Assembly (NCBI GenBank): GCA_934359185.1
Contig: CAKRLE010000001.1
Location: forward strand, 62,001 to 126,000
DNA from: an uncultured Lachnospira sp.
Lineage (GTDB): Bacteria > Bacillota > Clostridia > Lachnospirales > Lachnospiraceae
Direction: 5' to 3'
Length of the DNA stretch: 64,000 nt
The position numbers and the translations under genes were made by a program. The notes below the pieces were generated by a model. The model made no database searches. It saw only the letters and a list, made by a program, of their open reading frames with translations, and was not told the DNA's origin. Shown piece by piece: positions 45,937-54,863 of this stretch; position 1 is the first letter of the stretch; every line of letters starts with the position of its first letter.

Positions 45937-46518
45937 ATGAGCAGAATTGAGCAATTAATCAGCGAAATTGAAGAATATCTTGATGGTTGTAAATTTCAGC
46001 CATTTTCCAATACAAAAATCATAGTTGATAAAGAGCAGTTGGAAGAGTTTTTATCAGAATTACGACTTAAAACTCCTGATGAAGTAAAGAAATACCAGAA
46101 AATTATTAATAACAAAGATGCCATTATCAATGAGGCTAAAGAACAGGCTGACCAGATTCTTAATGCTGCACAGGCACAGACAGAAAAGCTTATGAATGAG
46201 CATGAAATTATGCAGCGTGCATACGCTTCTGCCAATGAGCTTATAGAGCAGGCATCTGCCAAAGCACAGAGCATTCTTGATAATGCCATTGAGGATGCCA
46301 ACAATATCAGAACGGGTGCCGTATCATATACAGATGAAATGCTTTCAAAATTACAATATATTATTGAACACTCAATCAATGACAACAAACAGCAGTATGG
46401 TTCCCTTATCTCTGGATTAGAGGAAGTTTTATCTGTTGTTAACAATAACCGTCGTGAACTTAATGCTAAAGATGATGAACAGCAATCGCAGGATGATGAT
46501 AACCAGCCAAATGCATAA
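45937..46518 (+). CDS. Coiled-coil protein, DivIVA/ATP-synthase-b-like, unknown function
   Basis: 193 residues, soluble, nearly all helical. A short N-terminal segment (IEQLISEIEEYLDG) resembles DivIVA-type lipid-binding starts; residues about 55-145 repeat Ala/Gln/Glu helices such as EAKEQADQILNAAQAQTEKL, like V-type ATPase H or F-type b subunits. The last 20 residues are Asp/Gln-rich. Proteins like this follow coaD in many Lachnospiraceae, with no proven role. GGGGAG precedes the ATG. A structural or membrane-curvature role is only a guess. Confidence 0.75.
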   Translation: MSRIEQLISEIEEYLDGCKFQPFSNTKIIVDKEQLEEFLSELRLKTPDEVKKYQKIINNKDAIINEAKEQADQILNAAQAQTEKLMNEHEIMQRAYASANELIEQASAKAQSILDNAIEDANNIRTGAVSYTDEMLSKLQYIIEHSINDNKQQYGSLISGLEEVLSVVNNNRRELNAKDDEQQSQDDDNQPNA

Positions 46519-46532
46519 GTTTAATTAACGAA

Positions 46533-47435
46533 TTACAATACATATACAGCTAACGTATATACAAAGATAGTGATAATGCAGTATATACATTTGTTGTATA
46601 TGTATTTTTTTATATTAAAATAAGCTCCGACAACTGATGCGGTCTGCAATATTGTAGACAATCCACCAAAATTATTGATTAATATGATTATTAGTGCGCC
46701 ATCTGATAACCAGTATGCATTACCTGCCACATAATCATTGCCAATCTGGTTAATCCCAGTGGTTATCTCTACAATTCCAGTTATAATTCCCCTGTATGCA
46801 AAACTGTCAGGCAGAATATTAATGATATATTGTGAAATACATGCAAAGAATACTATATATCCTCCAGCTTTAAGCATATTAATACAGCATATCTCCATAA
46901 GGCTGCTATAATCTGCATGTGTAAGCTTTGGGACTTTGTTATGAATCCCAGCCTTTTTTTCCCTTTTATGCAATATATTATAAATTGAAAAACTCCCAAT
47001 AATCCCTATAAAAGATGAAAGATATATCACTATGACAAGCTTACCAAGAGTAACCCTGTGCATCACTTCATACGCATATATATAATTACATATAAATGAC
47101 GGACTTGATATATTGCAGTATGCAAGGACATCATCAAGCGATAAATCGTCTTTATACATATTTTTAAACTGTGAGTACAAAATAGCAGCCCCCGGAAACC
47201 CTGTCATAATCCCACACAGGATTACATATATTTTCATGTATTTTCCGCTTATTTTTAACTTACTCATTATTGCACTTGAAAGAAAACTCGCAGGGAATAT
47301 TCCTGGAAGCACAGTGTATGCCCACAATACCAGTCCGTTTCTTGCTCCCTGCATTGCAGTTGACGGACAGGCAAGTACCATTACCAATAATATAATCTCA
47401 ATTATAACAATTTTATTTATACATTTTTTCTGCAT
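46533..47435 (-). CDS. ylbJ: Sporulation integral membrane protein YlbJ-like
   Basis: 300 residues, shorter than Bacillus YlbJ (about 400). About eight hydrophobic helices; GARNGLVLWAYTVLPGIFPA and the Gate-type segment GIMTGFPGAAILYSQFKNMY match YlbJ. In Bacillus it is a sigma-E dependent mother-cell protein needed for spore cortex/spore maturation, and it lies beside coaD there as well. The start at 47435 has no clear ribosome site, so the true start may differ. It converges with the coiled-coil gene 14 bases away. Confidence 0.8.
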   Translation of the reverse strand: MQKKCINKIVIIEIILLVMVLACPSTAMQGARNGLVLWAYTVLPGIFPASFLSSAIMSKLKISGKYMKIYVILCGIMTGFPGAAILYSQFKNMYKDDLSLDDVLAYCNISSPSFICNYIYAYEVMHRVTLGKLVIVIYLSSFIGIIGSFSIYNILHKREKKAGIHNKVPKLTHADYSSLMEICCINMLKAGGYIVFFACISQYIINILPDSFAYRGIITGIVEITTGINQIGNDYVAGNAYWLSDGALIIILINNFGGLSTILQTASVVGAYFNIKKYIYNKCIYCIITIFVYTLAVYVL

Positions 47436-47460
47436 ATTATTTAATTAATTTAGTGTATTA

Positions 47461-47489
47461 TTGTTAAAAAATATGCTATTATCTATATA
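47461..47489 (+). promoter_or_regulatory. Possible promoter for the second alarmone synthetase
   Basis: TTGTTA (47461-47466) and TATATA (47484-47489) with a 17-base spacer; an overlapping TATAAT (47486-47491) gives 19. Confidence 0.4.
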
Positions 47490-47520
47490 ATAATGATTAA
47501 TTGTGAGGACTTTTAAACAT

Positions 47521-48324
47521 ATGGATTTACAACTCTGGAAAGAAATTATTGCGCCTTATGACCTGGCTGTAGAAGAGCTTACTGTCAAATTCAACCATAT
47601 AATAAAAGAATACAGACAGCAGGGATATTATTCTCCGATTGAACAGGTATCAGGTCGTGTCAAAAGTATATCGAGTATCATTGGCAAAGCCCAGAAAAAA
47701 AATATTGATATAGATAAAATTACTGAATATATTGAGGATATAGCTGGTATACGTCTTATATGCCAGTTTGCTAACGATATATATTCTGTTGTTGACCTTA
47801 TACGTGGCAGAAGCGATATGGTAATTAAAGAAGAAAAGGATTATATCACTAATATCAAAGAAAGTGGTTACAGAAGTTACCATATTATTGTTCTCTATAA
47901 GGTTGAAACGACTTCAGGTACTCATGAAATTCCTGTTGAAATCCAGATAAGAACACTTGGAATGAATTTCTGGGCAGTCATAGAACATTCTCTCCAGTAC
48001 AAGTATAATGGCAATATTCCTGAACATGTAAAAACAAGACTTAATGTAACAGCTAACGCTATTCTTACTCTTGACAACGAAATGGAATCTATACATGATG
48101 AAGTTATAGATGCACAGAATTCATATTATATACGTGCAAATGCTGTATCTGATATTCTTGGGAATATAGAAAATCTCTACAAATATGCCAATAAACGCGA
48201 GATATCAAAAATTCAGGATGAATTTTATGAGGTGTATAAAACTGGCGACATCAACAGACTTGAACAGTTCAACAAACAGCTAGATATAATAGCAGAAGGT
48301 TATCGTGCCCAGTCACTTAACTGA
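47521..48324 (+). CDS. Second small alarmone (p)ppGpp synthetase, YwaC/RelQ-like
   Basis: 267 residues. The synthetase core is visible: EDIAGIRLICQFANDIYSVV, NIKESGYRSYHIIVLYKV and VEIQIRTLGMNFWAVIEHSL. There is no hydrolase domain. A helical tail (about 190-267) is longer than in the first copy at 40150. ATG 47521 follows GAGGA at a rather wide 12 bases; the in-frame GTG at 47503 has no upstream ribosome site. The gene has its own promoter, unlike the first copy, so the two are probably induced by different conditions. Confidence 0.9.
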   Translation: MDLQLWKEIIAPYDLAVEELTVKFNHIIKEYRQQGYYSPIEQVSGRVKSISSIIGKAQKKNIDIDKITEYIEDIAGIRLICQFANDIYSVVDLIRGRSDMVIKEEKDYITNIKESGYRSYHIIVLYKVETTSGTHEIPVEIQIRTLGMNFWAVIEHSLQYKYNGNIPEHVKTRLNVTANAILTLDNEMESIHDEVIDAQNSYYIRANAVSDILGNIENLYKYANKREISKIQDEFYEVYKTGDINRLEQFNKQLDIIAEGYRAQSLN

Positions 48325-48352
48325 TATGCTTTAAGAAAGGGTTTTTAACAGA

Positions 48353-49729
48353 ATGAATTTACCATCAAAATATACAGACAGTATGAAAGAACTTTTAGGC
48401 AATGAGTACGATGCTTACCTTAAAAGCTTTGATGATACAAGACTGTATGGTTTAAGAATTAATACATTAAAAATTTCTGTGGAGGAATTTTTAAAAATTT
48501 CACCATTTGAACTCACTCCAATTCCATGGATTGAAAATGGCTTTTATTATAACGAGAATGACAAACCAGCCAAGCACCCATATTATTTTGCTGGATTATA
48601 TTATATTCAGGAACCAAGTGCAATGACACCTGCCAATGTACTTCCGATTGAAGATAATGATGTTGTCCTTGATATGTGCGCAGCTCCTGGCGGTAAATCA
48701 ACTGAGCTTGGCGCAAAGCTTAACCGGACAGGTCTTCTTATCACTAATGATATCAGCAATTCAAGAGCCAAAGCACTTCTGAAGAATATTGAAGTATTTG
48801 GAATACCCAATGTATGTCTGCTCAATGAAGACCCAGTTCAGATAACAGATCGTTTTACAGGATTTTTTGATAAAATTTTAATTGATGCACCATGTTCAGG
48901 CGAAGGCATGTTTAGAAAAGACAATAAACTTATTAAGGCATGGGAAAAAAATGGTCCTGAATTCTACTCGCAGATCCAGAAAAATATCATTCTGGCTGGT
49001 GCAGATATGTTAAAGCCTGGTGGCAAAATGTTATATTCAACATGTACATTTTCACAACTGGAAGATGAAGAGACAATCAAACACCTTATTGATAACAGAC
49101 CTGATATGCATCTTCTTCCAATCAAACCATATGAAGGCTTTGCAGCTGGAATCTGCAGTGATGAAGACAATGAAAAATATGGTCTTAGAAAAACTGTCCG
49201 TATTTTTCCTCATAAAATGCCAGGTGAAGGACATTTTGTTGCATTACTGGAAAAGGATGCTGATTCTTTGGAAACATTTCATCCTTTAAGGAAAAAAAAT
49301 ACTACAAAGCTTGCACCTGAGCTTGCAGATTTTCTTAAACTGATAGATCTGCCTATTAAAGAAAGTGATATATTTGTACGTGACACATATGTATACTGTA
49401 TATCACCATTCATGCCAGATAATAATAAGCTTAGGATTTTAAGAAGTGGTCTGCTTTTAGGTGAATTAAAGAAAAATCGTTTTGAACCAAGCCAGGCTCT
49501 GGCAATGGTATTAAAAGCAAGTGAATATCCATACACAGTCAGTCTGCCTGTAAATGATGAGAGAATTATCAAATATCTCAAGGGTGAAACTGTTGACCTT
49601 CCTGAATTTTCTGACAGGGTAAAGAAAGGATGGATTCTTTTCTGTGTAGATAATTATCCTTTAGGATGGGGCAAATATGATGGATATTCCCTTAAAAATA
49701 AATATCTTGCAGGCTGGAGATGGATGTAA
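48353..49729 (+). CDS. rsmF: 16S rRNA m5C methyltransferase, RsmF/NOL1-NOP2 family
   Basis: 458 residues. Typical N-terminal region with YYIQEPSAMTPANVLPI, SAM site LDMCAAPGGKSTEL, motif IV DAPCSGEGMFRK and motif VI YSTCTFSQLEDEE, both catalytic Cys present. The C-terminal 130 residues match the RsmF-type RNA-recognition/PUA-like extension. It makes 5-methylcytosine in 16S rRNA; the exact position cannot be read from the sequence. It begins a run of RNA-modification genes. Confidence 0.9.
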   Translation: MNLPSKYTDSMKELLGNEYDAYLKSFDDTRLYGLRINTLKISVEEFLKISPFELTPIPWIENGFYYNENDKPAKHPYYFAGLYYIQEPSAMTPANVLPIEDNDVVLDMCAAPGGKSTELGAKLNRTGLLITNDISNSRAKALLKNIEVFGIPNVCLLNEDPVQITDRFTGFFDKILIDAPCSGEGMFRKDNKLIKAWEKNGPEFYSQIQKNIILAGADMLKPGGKMLYSTCTFSQLEDEETIKHLIDNRPDMHLLPIKPYEGFAAGICSDEDNEKYGLRKTVRIFPHKMPGEGHFVALLEKDADSLETFHPLRKKNTTKLAPELADFLKLIDLPIKESDIFVRDTYVYCISPFMPDNNKLRILRSGLLLGELKKNRFEPSQALAMVLKASEYPYTVSLPVNDERIIKYLKGETVDLPEFSDRVKKGWILFCVDNYPLGWGKYDGYSLKNKYLAGWRWM

Positions 49730-49739
49730 TAGGAGAGTT

Positions 49740-50471
49740 ATGAAAATCAGACTTGATAAGTATCTTGCAGATATGCAGATTGGCACCAGAAGCCAGGTAA
49801 AAGAATATATCAAAAAGGGACGTATAACAGTTAATGGTCTTGTCGCTAAGTCAAGTGATGTAAAAATAGATACAGATTCAGATATTGTATGTGTTGATGG
49901 TAATTCCGTCGGATATGTTGAATATGAATATTACATGCTTAATAAACCAGCAGGTGTCATAACGGCAACAACAGATAAGACAGCACGCACTGTCACAGAC
50001 CTTATAGAGTCAAGGCGGAAAGATCTTTTCCCTGTCGGAAGACTTGATAAGGACACTGAAGGGCTTCTGCTTATCACTAATGACGGAGAGCTTGCACACT
50101 ATATGCTTGCCCCTAAAAGTCATGTTGATAAAACCTACTATGCAACAGTTAAAGGTTCAATAACTGATGAAACTATCAACCTGTTTAAGGATGGTCTGTG
50201 CATCGATTCTGAGTTCACAGCTCTGCCGGCTATCTTAGAAGTACTGTCATATGATAAGGATAAAGATGAGTCTCATATACTTATCACAATTCACGAAGGT
50301 AAATTTCATCAGGTTAAAAGAATGTTTGAAGCTGTTGACAGCTTTGTATATTATCTTAAGAGAATATCATTTGGTCCATTAACACTTGATGACAGCCTTA
50401 ATTATGGTGAATATCGTCCTTTAACTACAGACGAATTACAAGCCCTGAAAGCCATCTATAATAAAAACTAA
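49740..50471 (+). CDS. rsuA: 16S rRNA pseudouridine synthase, RsuA family
   Basis: 243 residues. N-terminal S4 domain (MKIRLDKYLADMQIGTRSQV) then the synthase domain with GRLDKDTEGLLLITNDG, catalytic Asp103, and KFHQVKRMFEAV near the C-terminus. RsuA modifies U516 of 16S rRNA. ATG 49740 follows AGGAGAG; an earlier in-frame ATG inside the previous gene lacks a ribosome site. Eleven bases separate it from rsmF. Confidence 0.93.
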   Translation: MKIRLDKYLADMQIGTRSQVKEYIKKGRITVNGLVAKSSDVKIDTDSDIVCVDGNSVGYVEYEYYMLNKPAGVITATTDKTARTVTDLIESRRKDLFPVGRLDKDTEGLLLITNDGELAHYMLAPKSHVDKTYYATVKGSITDETINLFKDGLCIDSEFTALPAILEVLSYDKDKDESHILITIHEGKFHQVKRMFEAVDSFVYYLKRISFGPLTLDDSLNYGEYRPLTTDELQALKAIYNKN

Positions 50472-50490
50472 TTAAATACATGAGGTCTAT

Positions 50491-51063
50491 ATGAAAAAAA
50501 CATACAAAGGTTCCTATGGATACCTGAATTACAAAAAAAAATCATCACTGATAATCATGCTTGCATCCTTTATAGTTATTGCTGCTGTATTCCTTACAGG
50601 CTATATTGTAACTGGAACTAAAAATAATATTATGACTGTAATAGCTGCTGTTCTTACTCTGCCAGCAGCCAAATTTACAGTTGCATATATAATTCTTGTT
50701 CCACATCACACTGCACCAGAAGATTTATACACAAGTACTAATAACACTTTTTACGGTCTGATAACCTATTATGACCTTGTATTTTCCAATAGTACCAGTC
50801 CTATTGGCACACAGGTTGTTGTTGTATCTGATTCTTTAGTAATAGCTCTCACAGACGAAACTAAAGCAGATAAAAAACTATTTGAAAAAAGCGTTGCTGA
50901 TTTCATGGAAAAAGATGGACATCCTGTAAATGTATCTCTTTTCACTGATAAGACGTCATTTATCGCCAAGGCAAAATTAATGAGTTCAGGCAACAAACCT
51001 GACAGTTCACCATCTACAAGAATAGAGCGTAATGCTAAATCAATATTAGCAATGTGCTTATAA
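50491..51063 (+). CDS. Uncharacterised membrane protein
   Basis: 190 residues. Basic N-terminus (KKTYKGSYGYLNYKKKSS), two hydrophobic helices (about 19-42 and 47-70) and a soluble C-terminal part of about 120 residues with TSPIGTQVVVVSDSLVIALT and a Ser/Pro tail. The N-terminal hairpin would anchor a cytoplasmic domain. I recognise no family; similar proteins seem common beside these pseudouridine synthases in Lachnospiraceae. It lies between two of them and is probably cotranscribed. GAGGTC is the likely ribosome site. Confidence 0.65.
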   Translation: MKKTYKGSYGYLNYKKKSSLIIMLASFIVIAAVFLTGYIVTGTKNNIMTVIAAVLTLPAAKFTVAYIILVPHHTAPEDLYTSTNNTFYGLITYYDLVFSNSTSPIGTQVVVVSDSLVIALTDETKADKKLFEKSVADFMEKDGHPVNVSLFTDKTSFIAKAKLMSSGNKPDSSPSTRIERNAKSILAMCL

Positions 51064-51085
51064 TTAAAAAAAACGGGAGATTATT

Positions 51086-52135
51086 TTGAAAGAAATTATA
51101 ATTGACAATATTGATGCAGGACAACGGCTTGATAAATATCTGTCCAAGCTGCTTCCAGAAGCTGGAAAAAGCTTTATATACAAGATGCTCAGAAAGAAAA
51201 ATATTGTACTTAACAACAAAAAATCTGACGGTAGTGAAAAGATAGCAAATGGAGACATTATAAAAATTTTCTTTTCTGATGAAACGTTTGATAAATTCTC
51301 TCATTCTGTTAAAACACCACAGAATAAGAATTATGATAATATAATAAAAAATAGAATTAAAGCTCTTGATATTGTGTATGAAGACGATAATATCGTTATC
51401 GTAAATAAGCCATCAGGAGTTTTATCCCAGAAAGCCAGACCTGAAGACATATCAATTAACGAAATTGTAGGCGGTTATATTATGTCTGGATCATGCAGAA
51501 AAGAGCAGTCATTCAAACCTGGTATATGCAACAGATTAGACAGAAACACAAGTGGAATAGTTGTTGCTGGGAAAAACATGTATGGTCTTCAGACAATGTC
51601 TTGTGCTTTTCATGACAGAACGATTTATAAATATTACATATGTATTGTCAGGGGGATTTTTACCAGACGTCAATGCCTTAATGGATATATAAAAAAGGAT
51701 GAAGCAGACAATATAGTTACAATATTGTCTGAAGATGACTTTAATAAACTAGATTCTACTGATAAAACTGATTATTCTCCAATTAATACAGAATTTATTC
51801 CTGTGGCGCATAATAACAATATTTCACTTGTAAAAGTTCACCTTATAACTGGTAAAACCCACCAGATCAGGGCACATCTTAAACATATAGGATATCCGAT
51901 TGCTGGAGATTATAAATATGGCAGCAGTACCTTTAATGACTATATGAAAAAAAATTATCAGATTAAAGACCAGATGCTTCACGCATATGAACTTATTATA
52001 CCAGTTAAGGCTTATCCAGAACTTAACAATGACCTGCGTATAACAACATGTATTCCTGATACATTTATGCAGGTCCTTAAAGGAGAAGATATATGGCAAC
52101 CTGGAATTCAAGAGGCCTTAGAGGCTCTACACTAG
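51086..52135 (+). CDS. RluA/RluD family 23S rRNA pseudouridine synthase
   Basis: 349 residues. An S4 domain (about 10-65, GQRLDKYLSKLLPEAGKSF) precedes the RluA-type synthase core with PGICNRLDRNTSGIVVAGKN, catalytic Asp152, and LITGKTHQIRAHLKHIGYPI. The start is TTG at 51086, preceded by GGGAGA at a good distance; no ATG fits. Its end overlaps the recU start by 43 bases, so recU translation begins within it. Confidence 0.9.
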   Translation: MKEIIIDNIDAGQRLDKYLSKLLPEAGKSFIYKMLRKKNIVLNNKKSDGSEKIANGDIIKIFFSDETFDKFSHSVKTPQNKNYDNIIKNRIKALDIVYEDDNIVIVNKPSGVLSQKARPEDISINEIVGGYIMSGSCRKEQSFKPGICNRLDRNTSGIVVAGKNMYGLQTMSCAFHDRTIYKYYICIVRGIFTRRQCLNGYIKKDEADNIVTILSEDDFNKLDSTDKTDYSPINTEFIPVAHNNNISLVKVHLITGKTHQIRAHLKHIGYPIAGDYKYGSSTFNDYMKKNYQIKDQMLHAYELIIPVKAYPELNNDLRITTCIPDTFMQVLKGEDIWQPGIQEALEALH

Positions 52136-52626
52136 AAGATTTTATTAATATGAGTAATGAAAAATACCTTGCAAATGGACTGGCTCTTATCCAAAAAATA
52201 CCAACACCTATCAAGCCTGTCAGAATGGATCAGGAAAGCAGACATATAACGCTTGCCTACTTCGACCAGAAAAGTACAGTAGATTATATAGGCGTAGTTC
52301 AGGGAATACCTGTATGCTTTGATGCTAAAGAAACTGCTGTTGATACATTTCCACTGCAGAATATCCACAGGCACCAGATTGATTTTATGGAAAATTTTGA
52401 AAAGCAGCATGGTATTTCTTTTATAATTTTATATTTTTCTTCAAGAGATGAGTTTTATTATATCCCATTCTGTGATATAATTTATTATTGGTTACGTAGT
52501 GAAAATGGTGGCAGAAAAAGTTTTACATATGATGAGATAGACAAGTCGTATCAGATTCACTCATCAAAAGGAGTCATCGTACATTATCTTGAAACACTTC
52601 AACAGGATATTTCAACAAGGGAGTAA
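52093..52626 (+). CDS. recU: Holliday junction resolvase RecU
   Basis: 177 residues. GLRGSTLEDFINMSNEKYL, IPTPIKPVR, STVDYIGVVQG and FPLQNIHRHQIDFMENF follow the RecU pattern throughout. The nuclease residues are Asp64 and DAK (77-79), where most RecU proteins have EAK. RecU resolves Holliday junctions with RuvAB and modulates RecA. AAAGGAG lies seven bases before the ATG, within the upstream gene. It is not next to a penicillin-binding protein gene, its usual partner in Bacillus. Confidence 0.9.
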   Translation: MATWNSRGLRGSTLEDFINMSNEKYLANGLALIQKIPTPIKPVRMDQESRHITLAYFDQKSTVDYIGVVQGIPVCFDAKETAVDTFPLQNIHRHQIDFMENFEKQHGISFIILYFSSRDEFYYIPFCDIIYYWLRSENGGRKSFTYDEIDKSYQIHSSKGVIVHYLETLQQDISTRE

Positions 52627-52634
52627 TGGGGGAT

Positions 52635-53531
52635 ATGGAAAAAAATATAATAGAAAAATATGAGCTTATTAACGGCCAGGCTATCATTGACCTGAACTAT
52701 AATGTTATATCTGCCAATGAAGAGATGTATCGTTTTATCGGTATTTCAACTAATCTTTCTTTTATGGAGACCATACATCAGGTTGATCTTGATGACTTCA
52801 TAGATGTCTGTCATCATCTTAGAGACAGTCAGGAAGCTGATATGATTGTAAGAATGAGACGAGCTGATAATTCATATCGTTGGATTCTTTTACATATTGC
52901 AAGATTCAGGTTAAGGGCGCTAAGTACTTCTCTTGATTACTATGAAATATCTGCAGCTGATATACTTGCGCTTAAAAAAAGATATCTCCAGCTCGAGGAG
53001 CTTTCTAAAGCTGCCAAACCTGCTGAAATTTTCATTCATAAAGATTTGCTGTACACCAAAGAAGAGGCAATTCACTACTGTCATAATCTTATAGAGCGCA
53101 AGGATACTGAATTTACACTTCTTCTTGCTGAGATTGATAATTATAATGATTATGTTGCTGATAAAGGAAATGATTATGCACAGACGCTTCTTAACACTGC
53201 AATTAACACAGCAAAATCAATTCTTAATGGACGTGGCATTATATGCAAACACAGTGATACAACTTTTTCTGTTATAGTCCGTGACATCAATCAGGAGATT
53301 AACTTAAGGGCATTTCTGGAATCATTCAGAAATGCTATAACCTGGAATGAATTAATTCAGAATAATGTTGAACATATGACAATGTCAATAGGTATCTCAA
53401 GATATCCTCAGAATGGCAGTAATTTTGACGTTGTTCTTAAAAAATTATACAGAGCATTAGACATATGCCATACAAGAGGAACAAGCAAATATATTATATA
53501 TCGTGAACATCTTCACGGCGAAATACAATAA
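52635..53531 (+). CDS. PAS-like plus degenerate GGDEF domain protein
   Basis: 298 residues. Residues about 10-115 look like a PAS fold (NVISANEEMYRFIGISTNLS, then an MRRADNSYRWILLHI strand pair). From about 135 a diguanylate-cyclase fold is recognisable (LLLAEIDNYNDYVADKGNDY, MTMSIGISRYPQNG), but the GGDEF signature is replaced by HSDTTF, so catalysis is unlikely. It may bind a ligand or act as an allosteric partner. Start: ATG 52635 has GGAG 11 bases upstream; ATG 52626, overlapping the recU stop, is possible but sits two bases from that site. hisZ follows. Confidence 0.72.
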   Translation: MEKNIIEKYELINGQAIIDLNYNVISANEEMYRFIGISTNLSFMETIHQVDLDDFIDVCHHLRDSQEADMIVRMRRADNSYRWILLHIARFRLRALSTSLDYYEISAADILALKKRYLQLEELSKAAKPAEIFIHKDLLYTKEEAIHYCHNLIERKDTEFTLLLAEIDNYNDYVADKGNDYAQTLLNTAINTAKSILNGRGIICKHSDTTFSVIVRDINQEINLRAFLESFRNAITWNELIQNNVEHMTMSIGISRYPQNGSNFDVVLKKLYRALDICHTRGTSKYIIYREHLHGEIQ

Positions 53532-53561
53532 ATATTATCCTGCATTAAGAAAGGACTAATC

Positions 53562-54863
53562 ATGAGAAAAGATTTATTACACACACCCGAGGGTGTAAGA
53601 GACATATATAATACTGAATGTGCTAAAAAACTTATTTTACAGAACAGACTTCATGATGTATGTATCAAATATGGTTATAACGATATCCAGACACCAACCC
53701 TTGAGTTTTTTGATGTATTTAGTAAAGAGCGTGGCAGTGTACCATCTAATGAAATGTTTAAATTATTTGACAGATATGGCAATACACTTGTCATGCGTCC
53801 TGATATGACACCTTCAATAGCAAGAACTGCTGCTAAATATTATGCTGACGGGCTTCTTCCTGTAAAATTATGTTATGTCGGCAACACATTTATCAATGTC
53901 AGCCAGTATTATCAGGGCAAGCTCAAAGAAAATACTACTATAGGTGCAGAACTTATCGGTGATGATTCTATATATGCAGACTTTGAAATAATCTCTATGG
54001 TAATAGAGTGTATGAAAAATTCCGGCTTAAAAGAATTTCAGGTTGAGATAGGTAATGTTGCTTATTTCAATGGTCTTCTCACGGAAGCTGGAATAAACGG
54101 TGATGACAAGGAAGCTCTTATTGAACTTATCCAGGAAAAGAATTATCTGGGTGAAGCTGAACTTTTATCATCGCTTAATATTGACAAGAAAATTGCTGAT
54201 GTCTTACTTGAACTTCCACAGCTTTTTGGTTCTGTAGAAGTACTTGAAAAGGCTGAAGCACTTGCAACTAATGATATAAGCATCAAAGCAATTGACAGAT
54301 TATATAAATTATACGAATTATGCAGACTTACAGGTGCGGATAAATATGTATCATTTGATCTTGGTGCAGTAAGCAAGCATGCATATTATACCGGTATACT
54401 TTTCTACGCATATACATTTGGCACAGGTGAGCCTGTAATATGTGGTGGCCGATATAACAAGCTTCTCGGACAGTTTGGATGTGACAAGCCTTCTATCGGT
54501 TTCTCCATAACTGTTGATGCCATGATGGCTGCTATATCACGCCAGAATATTGATATTCCAGTAGATAATTCAGGATTACTTTTAATCTATAATGAGGATG
54601 ATCTTCTCAATGTGGTTTCGATTGCTGATTCACTTAGAAAGCTTGATATCCCAGTATGTACAATTACTTACAATGACTCAAAAACCACAGCACAATATTG
54701 TGAATATGCTATTAATTCACAGCTTAAGCATGTTATCATTCTTCCTTGTCTTAAAGACATGTCAGATGATAACAATAGTAATATTCATGTAACGTCTATT
54801 GATGCTGACACTGGTATTTCCAAAGAGATATCTATATCACAACTTCTTGGAGGTGAATTATAA
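53562..54863 (+). CDS. hisZ: ATP phosphoribosyltransferase regulatory subunit HisZ
   Basis: 433 residues. A class II aminoacyl-tRNA synthetase-like fold related to His[20 protein letters not shown], then the motif 2-like [18 protein letters not shown] and [34 protein letters not shown]. It has no tRNA-charging role; it forms the feedback-sensitive complex with short HisG. Its presence agrees with the short HisG encoded next, whose ATG overlaps the hisZ stop by one base. GAAAGGA precedes the start. Confidence 0.95.
   Translation: MRKDLLHTPEGVRDIYNTECAKKLILQNRLHDVCIKYGYNDIQTPTLEFFDVFSKERGSVPSNEMFKLFDRYGNTLVMRPDMTPSIARTAAKYYADGLLPVKLCYVGNTFINVSQYYQGKLKENTTIGAELIGDDSIYADFEIISMVIECMKNSGLKEFQVEIGNVAYFNGLLTEAGINGDDKEALIELIQEKNYLGEAELLSSLNIDKKIADVLLELPQLFGSVEVLEKAEALATNDISIKAIDRLYKLYELCRLTGADKYVSFDLGAVSKHAYYTGILFYAYTFGTGEPVICGGRYNKLLGQFGCDKPSIGFSITVDAMMAAISRQNIDIPVDNSGLLLIYNEDDLLNVVSIADSLRKLDIPVCTITYNDSKTTAQYCEYAINSQLKHVIILPCLKDMSDDNNSNIHVTSIDADTGISKEISISQLLGGEL

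Noticed and set aside
47113..47448. 111-codon open frame antisense to ylbJ
   Set aside because: ylbJ has recognisable motifs and the expected context beside coaD; the antisense frame has neither.
53532..53561. T-box or other leader control of the his genes
   Set aside because: Only 30 bases separate hisZ from the previous gene; no room for a T-box and no antiterminator sequence seen.
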